This document shows, piece by piece, positions 25,703-35,432 of a stretch of 53,289 nucleotides of DNA. Every line of letters starts with the position of its first letter. Position 1 is the stretch's first letter. A model generated the notes under the pieces. It saw only the letters and a program-made list of their open reading frames with translations, was not told the origin of the DNA and did not search any database. The position numbers and the translations under genes are program-made. Source of the stretch: Neoroseomonas eburnea (lineage in GTDB: Bacteria; Pseudomonadota; Alphaproteobacteria; Acetobacterales; Acetobacteraceae); assembly GCF_018129005.1 (NCBI RefSeq), contig NZ_JAAEDL010000033.1, positions 1 to 53,289 on the forward strand, read 5' to 3'.

Positions 25703-26619
25703 TGCGGGTGCTGGTCATCAAGCTTGCCGCGCTCGGCGACTTCGCCCAGGCCTTCGGCCCCTTCGCGGCGATCCGCGCACATCACCCGGGCGCGCGCATC
25801 ACCCTGCTGACGACCAGGCCCTACGCCCCTCTCGCGCGCCTCTCGCCCTGGTTCGACGAGGTGTGGGAGGATGGCCGCCCGTCCTGGACCGACATCCCCG
25901 CGGTGCTCCGCCTGGCGCGACGGCTGCACGCGGCGGGCTTCGACCGGGTCTACGACCTGCAGACCTCCGCGCGATCCTCGCGCTACCGCTGGTTCGTCGG
26001 GCGGCGGGCGGAATGGTCGGGCATCGCGCCCGGCGCCTCCCACCCGCATGCCAACCCGGCGCGGGATTCGATGCACACGGTCGATCGCCAGCGGGAGCAG
26101 CTCGAGATCGCCGGCATCCGGGATTTTCCGGCACCGGACCTCGGATGGCTGGATGCCGACGTCGCGCGCTTCGGCCTGCCGGAGCGGTTCTGCCTGCTGG
26201 TGCCGGGCGCCTCGCCGGGCCGGCCGGCCAAGCGCTGGCCGGCGGAGAGTTTCGGGGCGCTTGCCGCCGCGCTCGACCTGCCGGCGGCGGTGATCGGCGG
26301 CCCGGCCGAGGCACCGCTCGCCGCGGCCATTCTCGCGGCCGCGCCCGGCAGCATCGACCTGACCGGCCGCACGGGCTTCGCCGACATCGCCACGCTGGGC
26401 CGGCGGGCGGCCTTCTGCGTTGGCAACGACACCGGGCCGACGCATCTCCTCGCCGCCTGCGGCTGCCCGACCCTGGCGCTGTTCGGGGAGGACAGCGACC
26501 CGGCGCTCTGCGCGCCGCGCGGGCCCTCGGTGGCGTTCATCCGCCACATGCCGCTCGCGACGCTCGATGCCGCGGAGGTCCGCGACGCGGTCGCGGCGCT
26601 GCGCCGCGGCCGGAACTGA
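25702..26619 (+). CDS. Glycosyltransferase family 9 (heptosyltransferase-like)
   Basis: A 305-residue protein, MRVLVIKLAALGDFAQAFGPFAAI..., with the GT9 signature GLLRLSALGD-type start, VYDLQTSARSSRY and the donor-binding VGNDTGPTHLLAACGCPTLALFG (about 234-256). Usual GT9 length is about 310-350. The family adds ADP-heptose to lipopolysaccharide inner core; in relatives without heptose other donors are used. Its start codon overlaps the stop of the preceding transferase (TGATG), so they are co-translated. Confidence 0.9.
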   Translation: MRVLVIKLAALGDFAQAFGPFAAIRAHHPGARITLLTTRPYAPLARLSPWFDEVWEDGRPSWTDIPAVLRLARRLHAAGFDRVYDLQTSARSSRYRWFVGRRAEWSGIAPGASHPHANPARDSMHTVDRQREQLEIAGIRDFPAPDLGWLDADVARFGLPERFCLLVPGASPGRPAKRWPAESFGALAAALDLPAAVIGGPAEAPLAAAILAAAPGSIDLTGRTGFADIATLGRRAAFCVGNDTGPTHLLAACGCPTLALFGEDSDPALCAPRGPSVAFIRHMPLATLDAAEVRDAVAALRRGRN

Positions 26620-26710
26620 TGTCCGGCCCGCGTCGTGCGCCGGATGACCGGCGAACGCCGCGGATCGGCAGGCACGCGGCGGCCGAAGCCGTGGTCTGCG
26701 TGCTCTCGCC

Positions 26711-26739
26711 TTGACGCGCCGGGCCCTCAACCGCAATTT
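26711..26739 (+). promoter_or_regulatory. Candidate sigma-70 promoter for thrS
   Basis: TTGACG (26711-26716), 17-base spacer, CAATTT (26734-26739), about 40 bases before the thrS start. The -35 is strong and the -10 weak. The AT-rich CAATTTC patch stands out in this GC-rich gap. Confidence 0.45.
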
Positions 26740-26780
26740 CCGCCCCCCCAACCCCCCGCCGAAGCGAGGATGTGCCCGCG

Positions 26781-28730
26781 ATGCCCGCGATTACCCTGCC
26801 TGATGGTTCCGTCCGGTCCTTCGATGGGCCGGTGACGGGCACGCAGGTCGCGGCCGCGATCGGCCCGGGCCTGGCCAAGGCCGCCCTCGCGATGCAGGTG
26901 GACGGCGTCATCCAGGACCTGGCGCGGAGCATCGAGTCCGATGCCGGGCTCCGCTTCATCACCCGCAAGGACCCCGAGGCGCTGGACCTGATCCGCCACG
27001 ACGCCGCCCATGTTCTGGCCGAGGCGGTGCAGGAACTGTTCCCCGGCACCCAGGTGACGATCGGCCCGGCGATCGAGAACGGCTTCTACTACGACTTCGC
27101 CCGCAACGAGCCCTTCACGCCGGACGACTTCGCCGCGATCGAGGCGAAGATGCGCGAGATCGTCGCGCGCAACGCCGCCTTCGAGCGCATCGTCACCACC
27201 CGGCACGAGGCGATGGCGCTGTTCGAGGCCAAGGGCGAGAAATACAAGGTCGAGCTGATCCAGGACCTGCCGCAGGGCGAGACCATCACGCTCTACCGGC
27301 AGGGCGAATGGGTGGACCTCTGCCGCGGGCCGCACATGCGCGGCACCGGCGATGTCGGCACCGCCTTCAAGCTGATGAAGGTGGCCGGCGCCTATTGGCG
27401 CGGCGACCACCGCAACGCGATGCTGAGCCGCATCTACGGCACGGCCTGGCGCGACCAGAAGGAGCTCGACGCCTATCTCCATCAGCTCGAGGAGGCGGAG
27501 AAGCGCGACCACCGCAGGATCGGCAAGGAGATGGGCCTGTTCCATCTCCAGGAGGAAGCGGTCGGCTCGGTCTTCTGGCATCCCAAGGGCTGGCGGCTCT
27601 ATCGCACGGTCGAGGCCTACATGCGCCGGCGGCTCGATGCCGCCGACTACCAGGAGGTGAAGACGCCGCAACTCGTGGACCGCAAGCTGTGGGAAGCCTC
27701 CGGCCACTGGGAGAAGTTCCGCGAGAACATGTTCATCGCGACGGTCGAGGATGAGGGCGAGAAGGACCGCGTCCTCGCGCTGAAGCCGATGAACTGCCCA
27801 TGCCACGTGCAGATCTTCAACCAGGGGCTGCGGTCCTACCGCGAGTTGCCGCTGCGCATGGCCGAGTTCGGCTCCTGCCACCGCTACGAGCCCTCCGGCG
27901 CGCTGCACGGCATCATGCGCGTGCGCGCCTTCACCCAGGACGACGCGCATATCTTCTGCGCCGAGGAGCAGATCGCCGAGGAGACGGTCCGCTTCGTGGA
28001 GTTGCTGTCCTCGATCTACCGCGACTTCGGCTTCGAGGAGTTCCGCGTGAAGTTCTCCGACCGCCCGGCCAAGCGCGCCGGGACGGACGAGGTCTGGGAC
28101 CAGGCGGAGGGTGCGCTCAAGGAAGCCTGCCGGATCGCGGGGGTGGAGTACGAGCTGAATCCGGGCGAGGGCGCCTTCTACGGCCCGAAGCTGGAATTCG
28201 TGCTGCGCGACGCGATCGGCCGCGACTGGCAGTGCGGAACCCACCAGGTCGATTTCGTGCTGCCGGAGCGGCTGGACGCCCAGTATGTCGCCGAGGACGG
28301 ATCCCGGAAGCGCCCCGTCATGCTGCACCGGGCCATCCTTGGGTCCTTCGAGCGTTTCCTCGGCATCCTGATCGAACAGCATGCGGGGCGCTTCCCGCTC
28401 TGGCTCGCGCCGGTGCAGGTGGTCGTCGCGACCATCGTCGACGAGGCGGCGCCCTTCGCAAAGGAAGCCGCCGCGGCGCTGCAGAAGGCCGGGGTCTCGG
28501 TTTCGCTTGATCTTCGCAATGAGAAGATCAATCGCAAGGTGGTGGACCATATCGACCAGCGCGTGCCGGTGCTGGCCGTGGTCGGCCGGCGTGAGGCCGA
28601 GGAGCGGAGCCTGGTGCTGCGCCGCCTGCCGGGGCGGGAGCAGGAAACCCTGTCGCTCGCCGATGCGGTCGCCCGTCTTGCAGCCGAGGCGACGCCACCC
28701 GATCTCATGCCGGCAGCCCAGCGGGCATGA
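26781..28730 (+). CDS. thrS: Threonyl-tRNA synthetase
   Basis: A 649-residue enzyme that charges tRNA-Thr. The TGS domain (about 1-60) starts [13 protein letters not shown]. The editing domain (about 65-225) keeps [10 protein letters not shown] (His-x3-His) and VDLCRGPHM (Cys and His) that clear mis-charged serine. The class II core has motif 2 in [31 protein letters not shown], zinc ligands including MNCPCH, and motif 3 in [17 protein letters not shown]. The C-terminal anticodon domain (about 540-640) includes [13 protein letters not shown] 26781 is preferred over GTG 26772 by ribosome-site spacing. Confidence 0.97.
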   Translation: MPAITLPDGSVRSFDGPVTGTQVAAAIGPGLAKAALAMQVDGVIQDLARSIESDAGLRFITRKDPEALDLIRHDAAHVLAEAVQELFPGTQVTIGPAIENGFYYDFARNEPFTPDDFAAIEAKMREIVARNAAFERIVTTRHEAMALFEAKGEKYKVELIQDLPQGETITLYRQGEWVDLCRGPHMRGTGDVGTAFKLMKVAGAYWRGDHRNAMLSRIYGTAWRDQKELDAYLHQLEEAEKRDHRRIGKEMGLFHLQEEAVGSVFWHPKGWRLYRTVEAYMRRRLDAADYQEVKTPQLVDRKLWEASGHWEKFRENMFIATVEDEGEKDRVLALKPMNCPCHVQIFNQGLRSYRELPLRMAEFGSCHRYEPSGALHGIMRVRAFTQDDAHIFCAEEQIAEETVRFVELLSSIYRDFGFEEFRVKFSDRPAKRAGTDEVWDQAEGALKEACRIAGVEYELNPGEGAFYGPKLEFVLRDAIGRDWQCGTHQVDFVLPERLDAQYVAEDGSRKRPVMLHRAILGSFERFLGILIEQHAGRFPLWLAPVQVVVATIVDEAAPFAKEAAAALQKAGVSVSLDLRNEKINRKVVDHIDQRVPVLAVVGRREAEERSLVLRRLPGREQETLSLADAVARLAAEATPPDLMPAAQRA

Positions 28731-28874
28731 GGTGCTGATGTCGCGCGGCAGCCGTCACGGCAGCCGCGCGCGCATACGCCCGGTGCGACAATGCCGAGCG
28801 TATCCAGTTGCAGCGGCGTGACCGTCGCCCCATAAAGCGCGCGGATTGCGTTTCAACCACGACAGGAGACGACC

Positions 28875-29414
28875 ATAGCCCGAGGTCCTATGCCCGCCAC
28901 GCCGCCCACCAAGGACGGCCCGCGCATCAATGACGAGATCCGCGTGCCCCAGGTGCGCCTGATCGACCAGCACGGCGAGATGCAGGGCGTGATGACCGCC
29001 CGCGAGGCGCTGATCCGCGCCTATGACGTCGGCCTCGATCTGGTCGAGATCTCGCCCAATGCGGTGCCGCCTGTCTGCAAGATACTCGACTACGGCAAGT
29101 ACAAGTACGAGCAGCAGAAGAAGGCGAACGAGGCGCGGAAGAAGCAGAAGGTCGTCGAGATCAAGGAGATCAAGGTCCGTCCGAACATCGACGACCACGA
29201 CTACGATGTGAAGATGCGCCAGATGAAGACCTTCATCTCGGAAGGCGACAAGGTGAAGGTGACGCTGCGGTTCCGCGGCCGCGAGATGGCGCACCAGGAC
29301 CTCGGCGCCAAGGTGCTGGAGCGCATCCGCAACGAGTTGGTCGAGACCACCAAGGTCGAGCAGTTCCCGCGGATGGAGAACCGGCAGATGATCATGGTGC
29401 TGGCGCCCAAATAG
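28875..29414 (+). CDS. infC: Translation initiation factor IF-3, probable ATA start
   Basis: IF-3 prevents subunit joining and checks start codons. From ATA 28875 it is 179 residues: the start reads (I)[25 protein letters not shown] is favoured because AGGAG (28863-28867) is 7 bases away, while ATG 28890 is 22 bases away. infC genes commonly use a rare AUU/AUA start so that IF-3 limits its own synthesis. The N-domain has [14 protein letters not shown] and [27 protein letters not shown], the linker is Lys-rich, and the C-domain has [20 protein letters not shown]. No rpmI-rplT pair follows, unlike many bacteria. Confidence 0.93.
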   Translation: MARGPMPATPPTKDGPRINDEIRVPQVRLIDQHGEMQGVMTAREALIRAYDVGLDLVEISPNAVPPVCKILDYGKYKYEQQKKANEARKKQKVVEIKEIKVRPNIDDHDYDVKMRQMKTFISEGDKVKVTLRFRGREMAHQDLGAKVLERIRNELVETTKVEQFPRMENRQMIMVLAPK

Positions 29415-29518
29415 GCTCCTCAGGCGCCGGCGCCCGCATCCGCGGGCTTGGCTTGCGCGCCGCGGGCTGGCTCGCCCGGCTCCGCTGACGGTCTGGGCGC
29501 GGTCGCGCTTTGCGCTCC

Positions 29519-29551
29519 CGGCCCGAGGCACGGCCTCGGGCCGCCCTTGTT
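29519..29551 (+). terminator. Probable terminator after infC
   Basis: A perfect 10-bp stem CGGCCCGAGG/CCTCGGGCCG (29519-29528 with 29534-29543) with a CACGG loop, followed by CCCTTGTTTCC, a modest T-rich tail. It lies in the 322-base gap between infC and ffh, which otherwise holds a promoter and no gene. Confidence 0.65.
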
Positions 29552-29570
29552 TCCGGGCGGTGCGCTTTCC

Positions 29571-29599
29571 TTGACCTGGAGGTTGGAGGGCGCTATTGG
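29571..29599 (+). promoter_or_regulatory. Candidate promoter of the ffh-rpsP-rimM-trmD-rplS operon
   Basis: TTGACC (29571-29576), 17-base spacer, TATTGG (29594-29599), 20 bases after the infC terminator and about 135 bases before ffh. The long GC-rich leader between them could hold regulatory structure, but I recognise none. Confidence 0.55.
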
Positions 29600-29736
29600 C
29601 CCGCTTCCCCGGTTCGCCCTGAACCGTTTGTCCGCCCCCTGATGGGGTGGGCTCCGTCGCTCCGCGAAGGCTCGCGCAGCGGCGCGTAACCTTTTGGGGC
29701 AACCGCAACGCGTTGAAGGACTGAACGGACCGCCCG

Positions 29737-31122
29737 ATGTTCGAGGCATTGTCCAGCAAGCTGAACGGCGTCTTCGACCGGCTGCGCCGCCGCGGCGCGC
29801 TGTCCGAGGCCGACGTGTCGGAAGCGCTGCGCGAGGTCCGCGTCGCGCTGCTGGAAGCCGATGTCGCGTTGCCGGTGGTCCGCGACCTGGTCAACAAGGT
29901 GCGGGAACGCGCTGTCGGGCAGGAGGTGATCCGCTCCGTCTCCCCCGCCCAGCAGGTCATCAAGATCGTCAACGATGCGCTGGTCGAAGCGCTCGGCGGC
30001 GGCGAGGGCGATGACGGCAAGCGCGGCATCGACCTGAACGCGCCGTCTCCGGTGCCGATCCTGATGGTCGGCCTGCAGGGCTCGGGCAAGACCACCACCT
30101 CGGGCAAGATCGCGCTGCGGCTGCGCGCGCGGGACCGCAAGAAGGTGCTGCTCGCCTCGCTCGACGTGCACCGGCCGGCGGCGCAGCTCCAGCTCCAGAC
30201 CCTGGCGCAGCAGGCCGAGGTCACCAGCCTTCCCATCGTGCCTGGCCAGACGCCGCTGCAGATCGCCGCCCGCGCCATGGATGTGGGTCGGCGCGAGCTC
30301 TACGACGTCGTCATCCTCGACACCGCCGGCCGTCTCGCCATCGACGAGGCGCTGATGGAGGAGGTGGCGCAGGTCAAGCTCGCCACCAATCCGCACGAAA
30401 CGCTGCTGGTCGTGGACGCCATGACCGGCCAGGACGCGGTGAACACCGCGACCGCCTTCCAGCAGAAGGTCGGTGTGACCGGCATCGTCATGACGCGCAT
30501 CGACGGCGATGCGCGCGGCGGCGCCGCCCTGTCCATGCGGGCCGTCACCGGCGCGCCGATCAAGCTGCTCGGCGCGGGCGAGAAGCTCGACGCGCTGGAA
30601 GACTTCCATCCGGATCGCATCGCGTCGCGCATTCTCGGCATGGGCGACATCGTCTCCCTGGTCGAGAAGGCCGCCGCCACCATCGACCAGGCCGAGGCCG
30701 AGAAGCTCGCGGCCCGGATGCAGAAGGGCCAGTTCACGCTGGAAGACTACGCAAACCAGCTCAAGCAGATCGGCAAGATGGGCAGCCTGCAGGGCATCCT
30801 CGGCATGCTGCCCGGTGTGGGCAAGATCAAGCAGCAGTTGAACGACGCCAATCTCGACACCTCGATCCTCAAGCGCCAGGCGGCCATCATCGGCAGCATG
30901 ACGCCGCGCGAACGCCGCACGCCCGACCTCATCAAGGCGTCGCGCAAGAAACGCATCGCCGCCGGGTCCGGGACATCCGTTCAGGAAGTGAACAGGCTGC
31001 TCAAGCAGTTCGACGACATGTCCGCGATGATGAAGCGGATGAACAAGCTCGGCCAGAAGGGGCTGATGCGTGGCGGGCTCGCCGCGCTGCTCCCCGGGGC
31101 CGGTAACAAGCGACCCTTCTAG
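29737..31122 (+). CDS. ffh: Signal recognition particle protein Ffh
   Basis: A 461-residue GTPase that, with 4.5S RNA, brings ribosomes making membrane proteins to FtsY. N domain about 1-85; G domain with G1 GLQGSGKTTTSGKIAL (about 111-126), DTAGR (G3), TRIDGDARGGAAL (G4 with the Thr-Arg-Ile-Asp variant) and LGAGEKLDALEDF; Met-rich M domain (about 325-450) with MGSLQGILGMLPGVGK and MSAMMKRMNKLGQKG that bind signal sequences and RNA. Length is normal. It heads the ribosomal operon. Confidence 0.97.
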   Translation: MFEALSSKLNGVFDRLRRRGALSEADVSEALREVRVALLEADVALPVVRDLVNKVRERAVGQEVIRSVSPAQQVIKIVNDALVEALGGGEGDDGKRGIDLNAPSPVPILMVGLQGSGKTTTSGKIALRLRARDRKKVLLASLDVHRPAAQLQLQTLAQQAEVTSLPIVPGQTPLQIAARAMDVGRRELYDVVILDTAGRLAIDEALMEEVAQVKLATNPHETLLVVDAMTGQDAVNTATAFQQKVGVTGIVMTRIDGDARGGAALSMRAVTGAPIKLLGAGEKLDALEDFHPDRIASRILGMGDIVSLVEKAAATIDQAEAEKLAARMQKGQFTLEDYANQLKQIGKMGSLQGILGMLPGVGKIKQQLNDANLDTSILKRQAAIIGSMTPRERRTPDLIKASRKKRIAAGSGTSVQEVNRLLKQFDDMSAMMKRMNKLGQKGLMRGGLAALLPGAGNKRPF

Positions 31123-31146
31123 AGACAGACGACGAAAGGAAGCCTC

Positions 31147-31482
31147 ATGGGCCTCAAGATCCGCCTTGCCCGCGCCGGTGCGAAGAAGCGCCCCTACTAC
31201 CACATCGTGGTGGCCGACAGCCGTTCGCCGCGCGATGGCCGCTTCATCGAGGCGGTGGGCTCGTACAACCCCATGCTGCCGGCCGAGCATGCCGAGCGCG
31301 TGCGGCTGAAGGATGAGCGCATCACGCATTGGATCAGCCAGGGCGCGGTGGCGACCGACCGTGTCGCGAAGTTCCTCGGCAAGGCCGGCCTGGCGCCGAT
31401 GCCGGTGTTCCGCGAGCAGCCGAAGCAGTCCGCGCCGAAGAAGAAGGCGCAGGAGCGCGCGGCCGCCGCCGCGGCGGGCTGA
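31147..31482 (+). CDS. rpsP: 30S ribosomal protein S16
   Basis: A 111-residue ribosomal protein beginning [35 protein letters not shown], the S16 signature, with GSYNPML and [16 protein letters not shown]. The C-terminal tail is Lys/Ala-rich. It has an AAAGGAA ribosome site and lies 24 bases after ffh. Confidence 0.98.
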   Translation: MGLKIRLARAGAKKRPYYHIVVADSRSPRDGRFIEAVGSYNPMLPAEHAERVRLKDERITHWISQGAVATDRVAKFLGKAGLAPMPVFREQPKQSAPKKKAQERAAAAAAG

Positions 31483-31509
31483 AGCGTCTCGCGCAGAGGG
31501 TGACGTGAG

Positions 31510-32031
31510 GTGGCGGTGAAGCGCGTGATGGTGGGCGAGATCGGCAGGCCGCATGGCGTGCGCGGCCTCGTGCGCCTGCGCGCCTTCACCGAGGACCCGG
31601 CCGCCATCGCCGCCTATTCCCCGCTGACCGATGCCGCCGGCACGCGCCGCTTCGCGATCACGCTCAAGGGTGGCGACCTCGCCGCCATCGAGGGTGTCGC
31701 CGACCGCGACGCGGCGCAGCGCCTGACCGGGACGAAGCTCTATGTCGAGCGCGACCGGCTGCCGCCGCCGGAGGAGGAGGAGTTCTACCTGACCGATCTG
31801 ATCGGCCTCGCGGCCGTGACGGAGGGCGGGAAGCGCCTCGGCACGATCCGCGCGGTGGAGGACCACGGCGCCGGCGCCTTCCTGATCGTGGAAGGCGAGG
31901 GCAGGGAGCACCTGCTGCCCTTCACCAAGGCCGTCGTGCCGGTGGTGGATGTGGCGGGCGGCCGCGTCACGGTGGTGCCGCCGGGGGAGATCCTCGTCGC
32001 CCCGCAGCCTGGGGAGGAAGACGCGGCATGA
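31510..32031 (+). CDS. rimM: 16S rRNA processing protein RimM
   Basis: A 173-residue protein from GTG 31510. The N-terminal RimM fold starts [25 protein letters not shown], and the PRC-barrel half begins at [20 protein letters not shown] (about 97-116), ending [22 protein letters not shown]. RimM binds S19 and helps mature the 3' domain of 16S rRNA. Its stop overlaps trmD by 4 bases. Confidence 0.96.
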   Translation: MAVKRVMVGEIGRPHGVRGLVRLRAFTEDPAAIAAYSPLTDAAGTRRFAITLKGGDLAAIEGVADRDAAQRLTGTKLYVERDRLPPPEEEEFYLTDLIGLAAVTEGGKRLGTIRAVEDHGAGAFLIVEGEGREHLLPFTKAVVPVVDVAGGRVTVVPPGEILVAPQPGEEDAA

Positions 32032-32831
32032 GCCCGTCGGGTCACCCCAGGGCGCCGGCGCCGGGCACCGGCGGCGTGACTCCGCCGGGCAACCGGTGGC
32101 GCGCCTCCATCCTGACGCTGTTCCCGGAGATGTTCCCGGGGCCGCTCGGCCTGTCGCTCGCCGGCCGCGCGCTGCGCGACGGCAGGTGGTCGCTGGACAC
32201 GCACGACATCCGCGCCTTCGCCACCGACCGCCACCGCACGGTGGACGACACGCCGGCCGGCGGCGGGGCGGGGATGGTGATGCGCCCGGACGTGCTGGAC
32301 ACGGCCATCGGTGAGGTGCTGGCGGAGGGCGACGCCCGCCCGCTCATCTACCTGACCCCCCGGGGGCGGCTGCTGGACCAGGCGACCGTCCGTACCCTGG
32401 CCGCCGGCCCCGGCTGCGTCCTGCTCTGCGGCCGCTACGAAGGCATCGACCAGCGGGTCATCGAGGCGCGGGGCATGGTGGAGCTCTCGATCGGCGACTA
32501 TGTGCTGAGCGGAGGCGAAACGGCGGCGCTGGTCCTTCTCGACGCCTGCGTGCGGCTGCTGCCCGGCGTGATGGGCGCGGCCGAGAGCGCGACCGAGGAA
32601 AGCCACGGCGCCGAGGGCCTGCTGGAATACCCGCACTACACGCGTCCGGCCGAATGGAACGGCCGGGCCATCCCGGAGGTTCTGCTCTCCGGCCACCACG
32701 CGGAGATCGCGCGCTGGCGACGGGCGGAGAGCGAGCGGATCACGAAGGAGCGCCGGCCCGACCTCTGGGCGCGGCACGAAGCGAAACACGGGGGCGCGGG
32801 GGGCATGGACGGCCACCCCGCCGCCGCCTAA
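32028..32831 (+). CDS. trmD: tRNA (guanine-N1)-methyltransferase TrmD
   Basis: A 267-residue SPOUT enzyme that methylates G37 of tRNAs and so prevents frameshifting. After a 25-residue Pro/Gly-rich extension not usual in the family, [16 protein letters not shown] opens the fold. [27 protein letters not shown] and [15 protein letters not shown] form the trefoil-knot AdoMet site; the catalytic Asp region [21 protein letters not shown] follows. The start overlaps rimM (ATGAGC at the stop). Confidence 0.97.
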   Translation: MSPSGHPRAPAPGTGGVTPPGNRWRASILTLFPEMFPGPLGLSLAGRALRDGRWSLDTHDIRAFATDRHRTVDDTPAGGGAGMVMRPDVLDTAIGEVLAEGDARPLIYLTPRGRLLDQATVRTLAAGPGCVLLCGRYEGIDQRVIEARGMVELSIGDYVLSGGETAALVLLDACVRLLPGVMGAAESATEESHGAEGLLEYPHYTRPAEWNGRAIPEVLLSGHHAEIARWRRAESERITKERRPDLWARHEAKHGGAGGMDGHPAAA

Positions 32832-32855
32832 AGGACGCAAGGAAAGGATACTGTC

Positions 32856-33260
32856 ATGAACCTGCTGCAGCAGTTCGAGGCCGAGCAGCTCGCCCGCCTC
32901 ACCGCCGCCCGCACCACGCCTGATTTCGCGCCGGGCGACACCGTCCGCGTGATGGTCAAGGTGCAGGAAGGCGAGCGGGTCCGTACCCAGGCCTATGAGG
33001 GCGTGGTGATCGCGCGCAACAACAAGGGCGTGCAGAGCAACTTCACGGTGCGCAAGCTCTCCTACGGCGAGGGCGTGGAGCGCGTCTTCCCGCTCTATTC
33101 GCCGAACGTGGCCGAGATCCAGGTGGTCCGCCGCGGCAAGGTGCGTCGCGCGAAGCTGTATTACCTGCGTGGCCGCACCGGCAAGTCGGCGCGCATCGCC
33201 GAGAAGCTGGGCACCAAGTCGGATGGCGCGGCCAAGCCGGCCGCCACGACCGAGGGCTGA
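32856..33260 (+). CDS. rplS: 50S ribosomal protein L19
   Basis: A 134-residue protein, [28 protein letters not shown]..., with the L19 core [42 protein letters not shown] and [18 protein letters not shown]. It carries a short Ala/Lys tail. GGAAAGGA precedes the start. Last gene of the operon; a strong hairpin follows. Confidence 0.98.
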   Translation: MNLLQQFEAEQLARLTAARTTPDFAPGDTVRVMVKVQEGERVRTQAYEGVVIARNNKGVQSNFTVRKLSYGEGVERVFPLYSPNVAEIQVVRRGKVRRAKLYYLRGRTGKSARIAEKLGTKSDGAAKPAATTEG

Positions 33261-33269
33261 CTATATGAG

Positions 33270-33294
33270 GGGCGCCGCGGTTCGCGCGGCGCCC
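33270..33294 (+). terminator. Hairpin after rplS
   Basis: A perfect 10-bp stem GGGCGCCGCG/CGCGGCGCCC (33270-33279 with 33285-33294) with loop GTTCG, 9 bases after the rplS stop. No T-run follows, so it may stabilise the mRNA end or act with Rho. Confidence 0.6.
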
Positions 33295-33319
33295 TGGACT
33301 GACCATTCGGGAGAAAACG

Positions 33320-34750
33320 ATGTCAGCGCAGAAGCCGCGCACTCTGTTCGACAAGATCTGGGACGCTCACGTCGTCGAGACGCTCCCGGATGGCACGGCG
33401 CTGCTCTACATCGACCTTCACCTTACCCACGAAGTGACCACGCCGCAGGCCTTCGACGGCCTGCGGACCGCCGGGCGCCGCGTGCGCCGGCCGGATGCGA
33501 CGCTCGCGGTGGTGGACCACAACATCGCCACCGACGACAGCCGCCGCACCGGCATCGTCGACCCGGAAAGCCGCCTGCAGGTCGAGACGCTCGAGAAGAA
33601 CGTCGTGGAGTTCGGCGTGCCCTACATCCCGCTGCTCGATGACCGCCAGGGCATCGTGCACGTGATCGGGCCGGAACTCGGCCGCTCGCTGCCGGGCATG
33701 ACCATCGTCTGCGGCGACAGCCACACCTCGACGCATGGCGCCATGGGTGCGCTCGCCTTCGGTATCGGCACCAGCGAGGTCGAGCACGTGCTCGCCACCC
33801 AGACGCTGCTGCAGAAGCCGGCGAAGAACATGCGCATCAGCGTGGACGGCAACCTGGCCTTCGGCTGCTCCGCGAAGGACATCGTGCTTGCCATCATCGG
33901 CAGGATCGGCACGGCGGGCGGCACCGGCCACGTCATCGAATATGCGGGCGACGCGATCCGCGCGCTCGACATGGCGGGCCGCATGACGGTCTGCAACATG
34001 TCGATCGAGGGCGGGGCTCGCGCCGGCATGGTCGCGCCGGACCAGACCACCTACGACTACATCGCGAAGACGCCGAACGGGCCGAAGGGCGCGAAACTGG
34101 CGCGCGCCATCGAGTGGTGGAAGACGCTGCCTTCCGACGCCGCGGCGCATTTCGACACGGAACTTCGCCTCGACGCCCATGCCATCGCGCCGCAGGTCAC
34201 CTGGGGCACCAACCCCGAGGCCGTGCTGCCGATCACCGGCACCGTGCCCAACCCGGCGGATGTGGAGGACGAGGCCAAGCGCGCGCAGATGGAGCGCATG
34301 GTCCAGTACATGGGCCTCACGCCCGGCCAGCGGCTGCAGGACCTGAAGGTGGACGTCGTCTTCATCGGATCCTGCACGAATTCCCGCATCGAGGACATCC
34401 GCGCCGCGGCTTCGATCGCCAAGGGGCGCAAGGTGGCCGACGGCGTGCGCGCGATGGTCGTCCCCGGCTCGGGCCTGGTGAAGAAGCAGGCGGAGGCCGA
34501 GGGCCTCGACCGCATCCTGAAGGAAGCGGGCTTCGAGTGGCGCGAGGCCGGCTGCTCCATGTGCCTCGGCATGAACCCGGACAAGCTGACGCCGGGCCAG
34601 CGTTCGGCCAGCACCTCCAACCGCAACTTCGAGGGGCGCCAGGGCCCCGGCGGACGCACCCACCTGCTGTCCCCGGCCATGGCCGCCGCCGCCGCCGTGG
34701 CGGGGCACCTCGCCGACGTGCGCGACTATCAGCCGAAGGAGACCATGTGA
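33320..34750 (+). CDS. leuC: 3-isopropylmalate dehydratase, large subunit
   Basis: A 476-residue aconitase-family protein that isomerises 2- to 3-isopropylmalate in leucine synthesis. It starts [15 protein letters not shown]. The [4Fe-4S] ligands are Cys in [14 protein letters not shown] (about 348-361) and two Cys in [13 protein letters not shown] (about 409-421). [28 protein letters not shown] is the substrate block and [22 protein letters not shown] closes the site. It is followed after one base by leuD. Confidence 0.97.
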   Translation: MSAQKPRTLFDKIWDAHVVETLPDGTALLYIDLHLTHEVTTPQAFDGLRTAGRRVRRPDATLAVVDHNIATDDSRRTGIVDPESRLQVETLEKNVVEFGVPYIPLLDDRQGIVHVIGPELGRSLPGMTIVCGDSHTSTHGAMGALAFGIGTSEVEHVLATQTLLQKPAKNMRISVDGNLAFGCSAKDIVLAIIGRIGTAGGTGHVIEYAGDAIRALDMAGRMTVCNMSIEGGARAGMVAPDQTTYDYIAKTPNGPKGAKLARAIEWWKTLPSDAAAHFDTELRLDAHAIAPQVTWGTNPEAVLPITGTVPNPADVEDEAKRAQMERMVQYMGLTPGQRLQDLKVDVVFIGSCTNSRIEDIRAAASIAKGRKVADGVRAMVVPGSGLVKKQAEAEGLDRILKEAGFEWREAGCSMCLGMNPDKLTPGQRSASTSNRNFEGRQGPGGRTHLLSPAMAAAAAVAGHLADVRDYQPKETM

Positions 34751-34751
34751 G

Positions 34752-35363
34752 ATGCAGGCCTTCACGACGCTGACCGGCATCGCCGCCCCGCTGCCCAAGG
34801 CGAATGTCGACACCGACCAGATCATCCCGGCCCGCTTCCTCAAGTCGATCTCGCGCCTCGGCTTCGGCAAGAACCTGTTTGCCAACTTCCGCTACAGGGA
34901 AGATGGATCCGAGAATCCGGACTTCGTCCTGAACCAGGAGCCCTACCGCAAGGCGGAGATCCTGATCGCCTTCGAGAATTTCGGCTGCGGCTCCTCGCGT
35001 GAGCATGCGCCCTGGGCGCTGCTCGACTTCGGCATCCGCTGCGTCATCGCGCCGGACTTCGCCGACATCTTCCACAACAACTGCTTCAAGAACGGCATCC
35101 TGCCGGTGCGCCTGCCGAAGGAGGTCTGCGCGCAACTGATGGAGGATGCGAAACTCGGCGCCAATGCCCGCATCACCGTCGATCTCGAACGCGAAGTCGT
35201 CGTGCGGCCGAACGGCGAGGAGATCCCGTTCAAGATCGATCCGCTGCGCCGCCACCTGCTGCTGAATGGCCTCGACGACATCGGCCAGACGCTGCAGCAC
35301 GTCGCCTCGATCGACAGTTTCGAGGCGAAGCAGAAGGCCGCCCAGCCCTGGCTCTACGCCTGA
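34752..35363 (+). CDS. leuD: 3-isopropylmalate dehydratase, small subunit
   Basis: A 203-residue partner of Leu[32 protein letters not shown] and [35 protein letters not shown] are the swivelling-domain signatures; the second is where substrate-binding residues sit. Length is typical. The ribosome site GGAG lies within the end of leuC. Confidence 0.97.
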   Translation: MQAFTTLTGIAAPLPKANVDTDQIIPARFLKSISRLGFGKNLFANFRYREDGSENPDFVLNQEPYRKAEILIAFENFGCGSSREHAPWALLDFGIRCVIAPDFADIFHNNCFKNGILPVRLPKEVCAQLMEDAKLGANARITVDLEREVVVRPNGEEIPFKIDPLRRHLLLNGLDDIGQTLQHVASIDSFEAKQKAAQPWLYA

Positions 35364-35381
35364 CCTGATACTTCCCCGGGC

Positions 35382-35425
35382 GGCGTCTCCTCCCCGGGGC
35401 GCCTCCCGCCCTTGCAGGAGACGCC
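35382..35425 (+). promoter_or_regulatory. Hairpin that pairs with the leuB ribosome binding site
   Basis: GGCGTCTCC (35382-35390) is perfectly complementary to GGAGACGCC (35417-35425), and the right arm contains the GGAG ribosome site of leuB. A palindrome CCCCGGGG (35392-35399) lies in the loop and could form a competing structure. Confidence 0.45.
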
Positions 35426-35432
35426 CAGCCAC

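Noticed and set aside
28735..28775. Inverted repeat GCGCGGC/GCCGCGC between thrS and infC
   Set aside because: Short and common at this base composition; no T-run, and it is too far from the infC start to be a clear operator.
29593..31911. A 772-codon minus-strand frame opposite ffh, rpsP and rimM
   Set aside because: Shadow of certain genes; His/Arg/Ala-rich composition without motifs.
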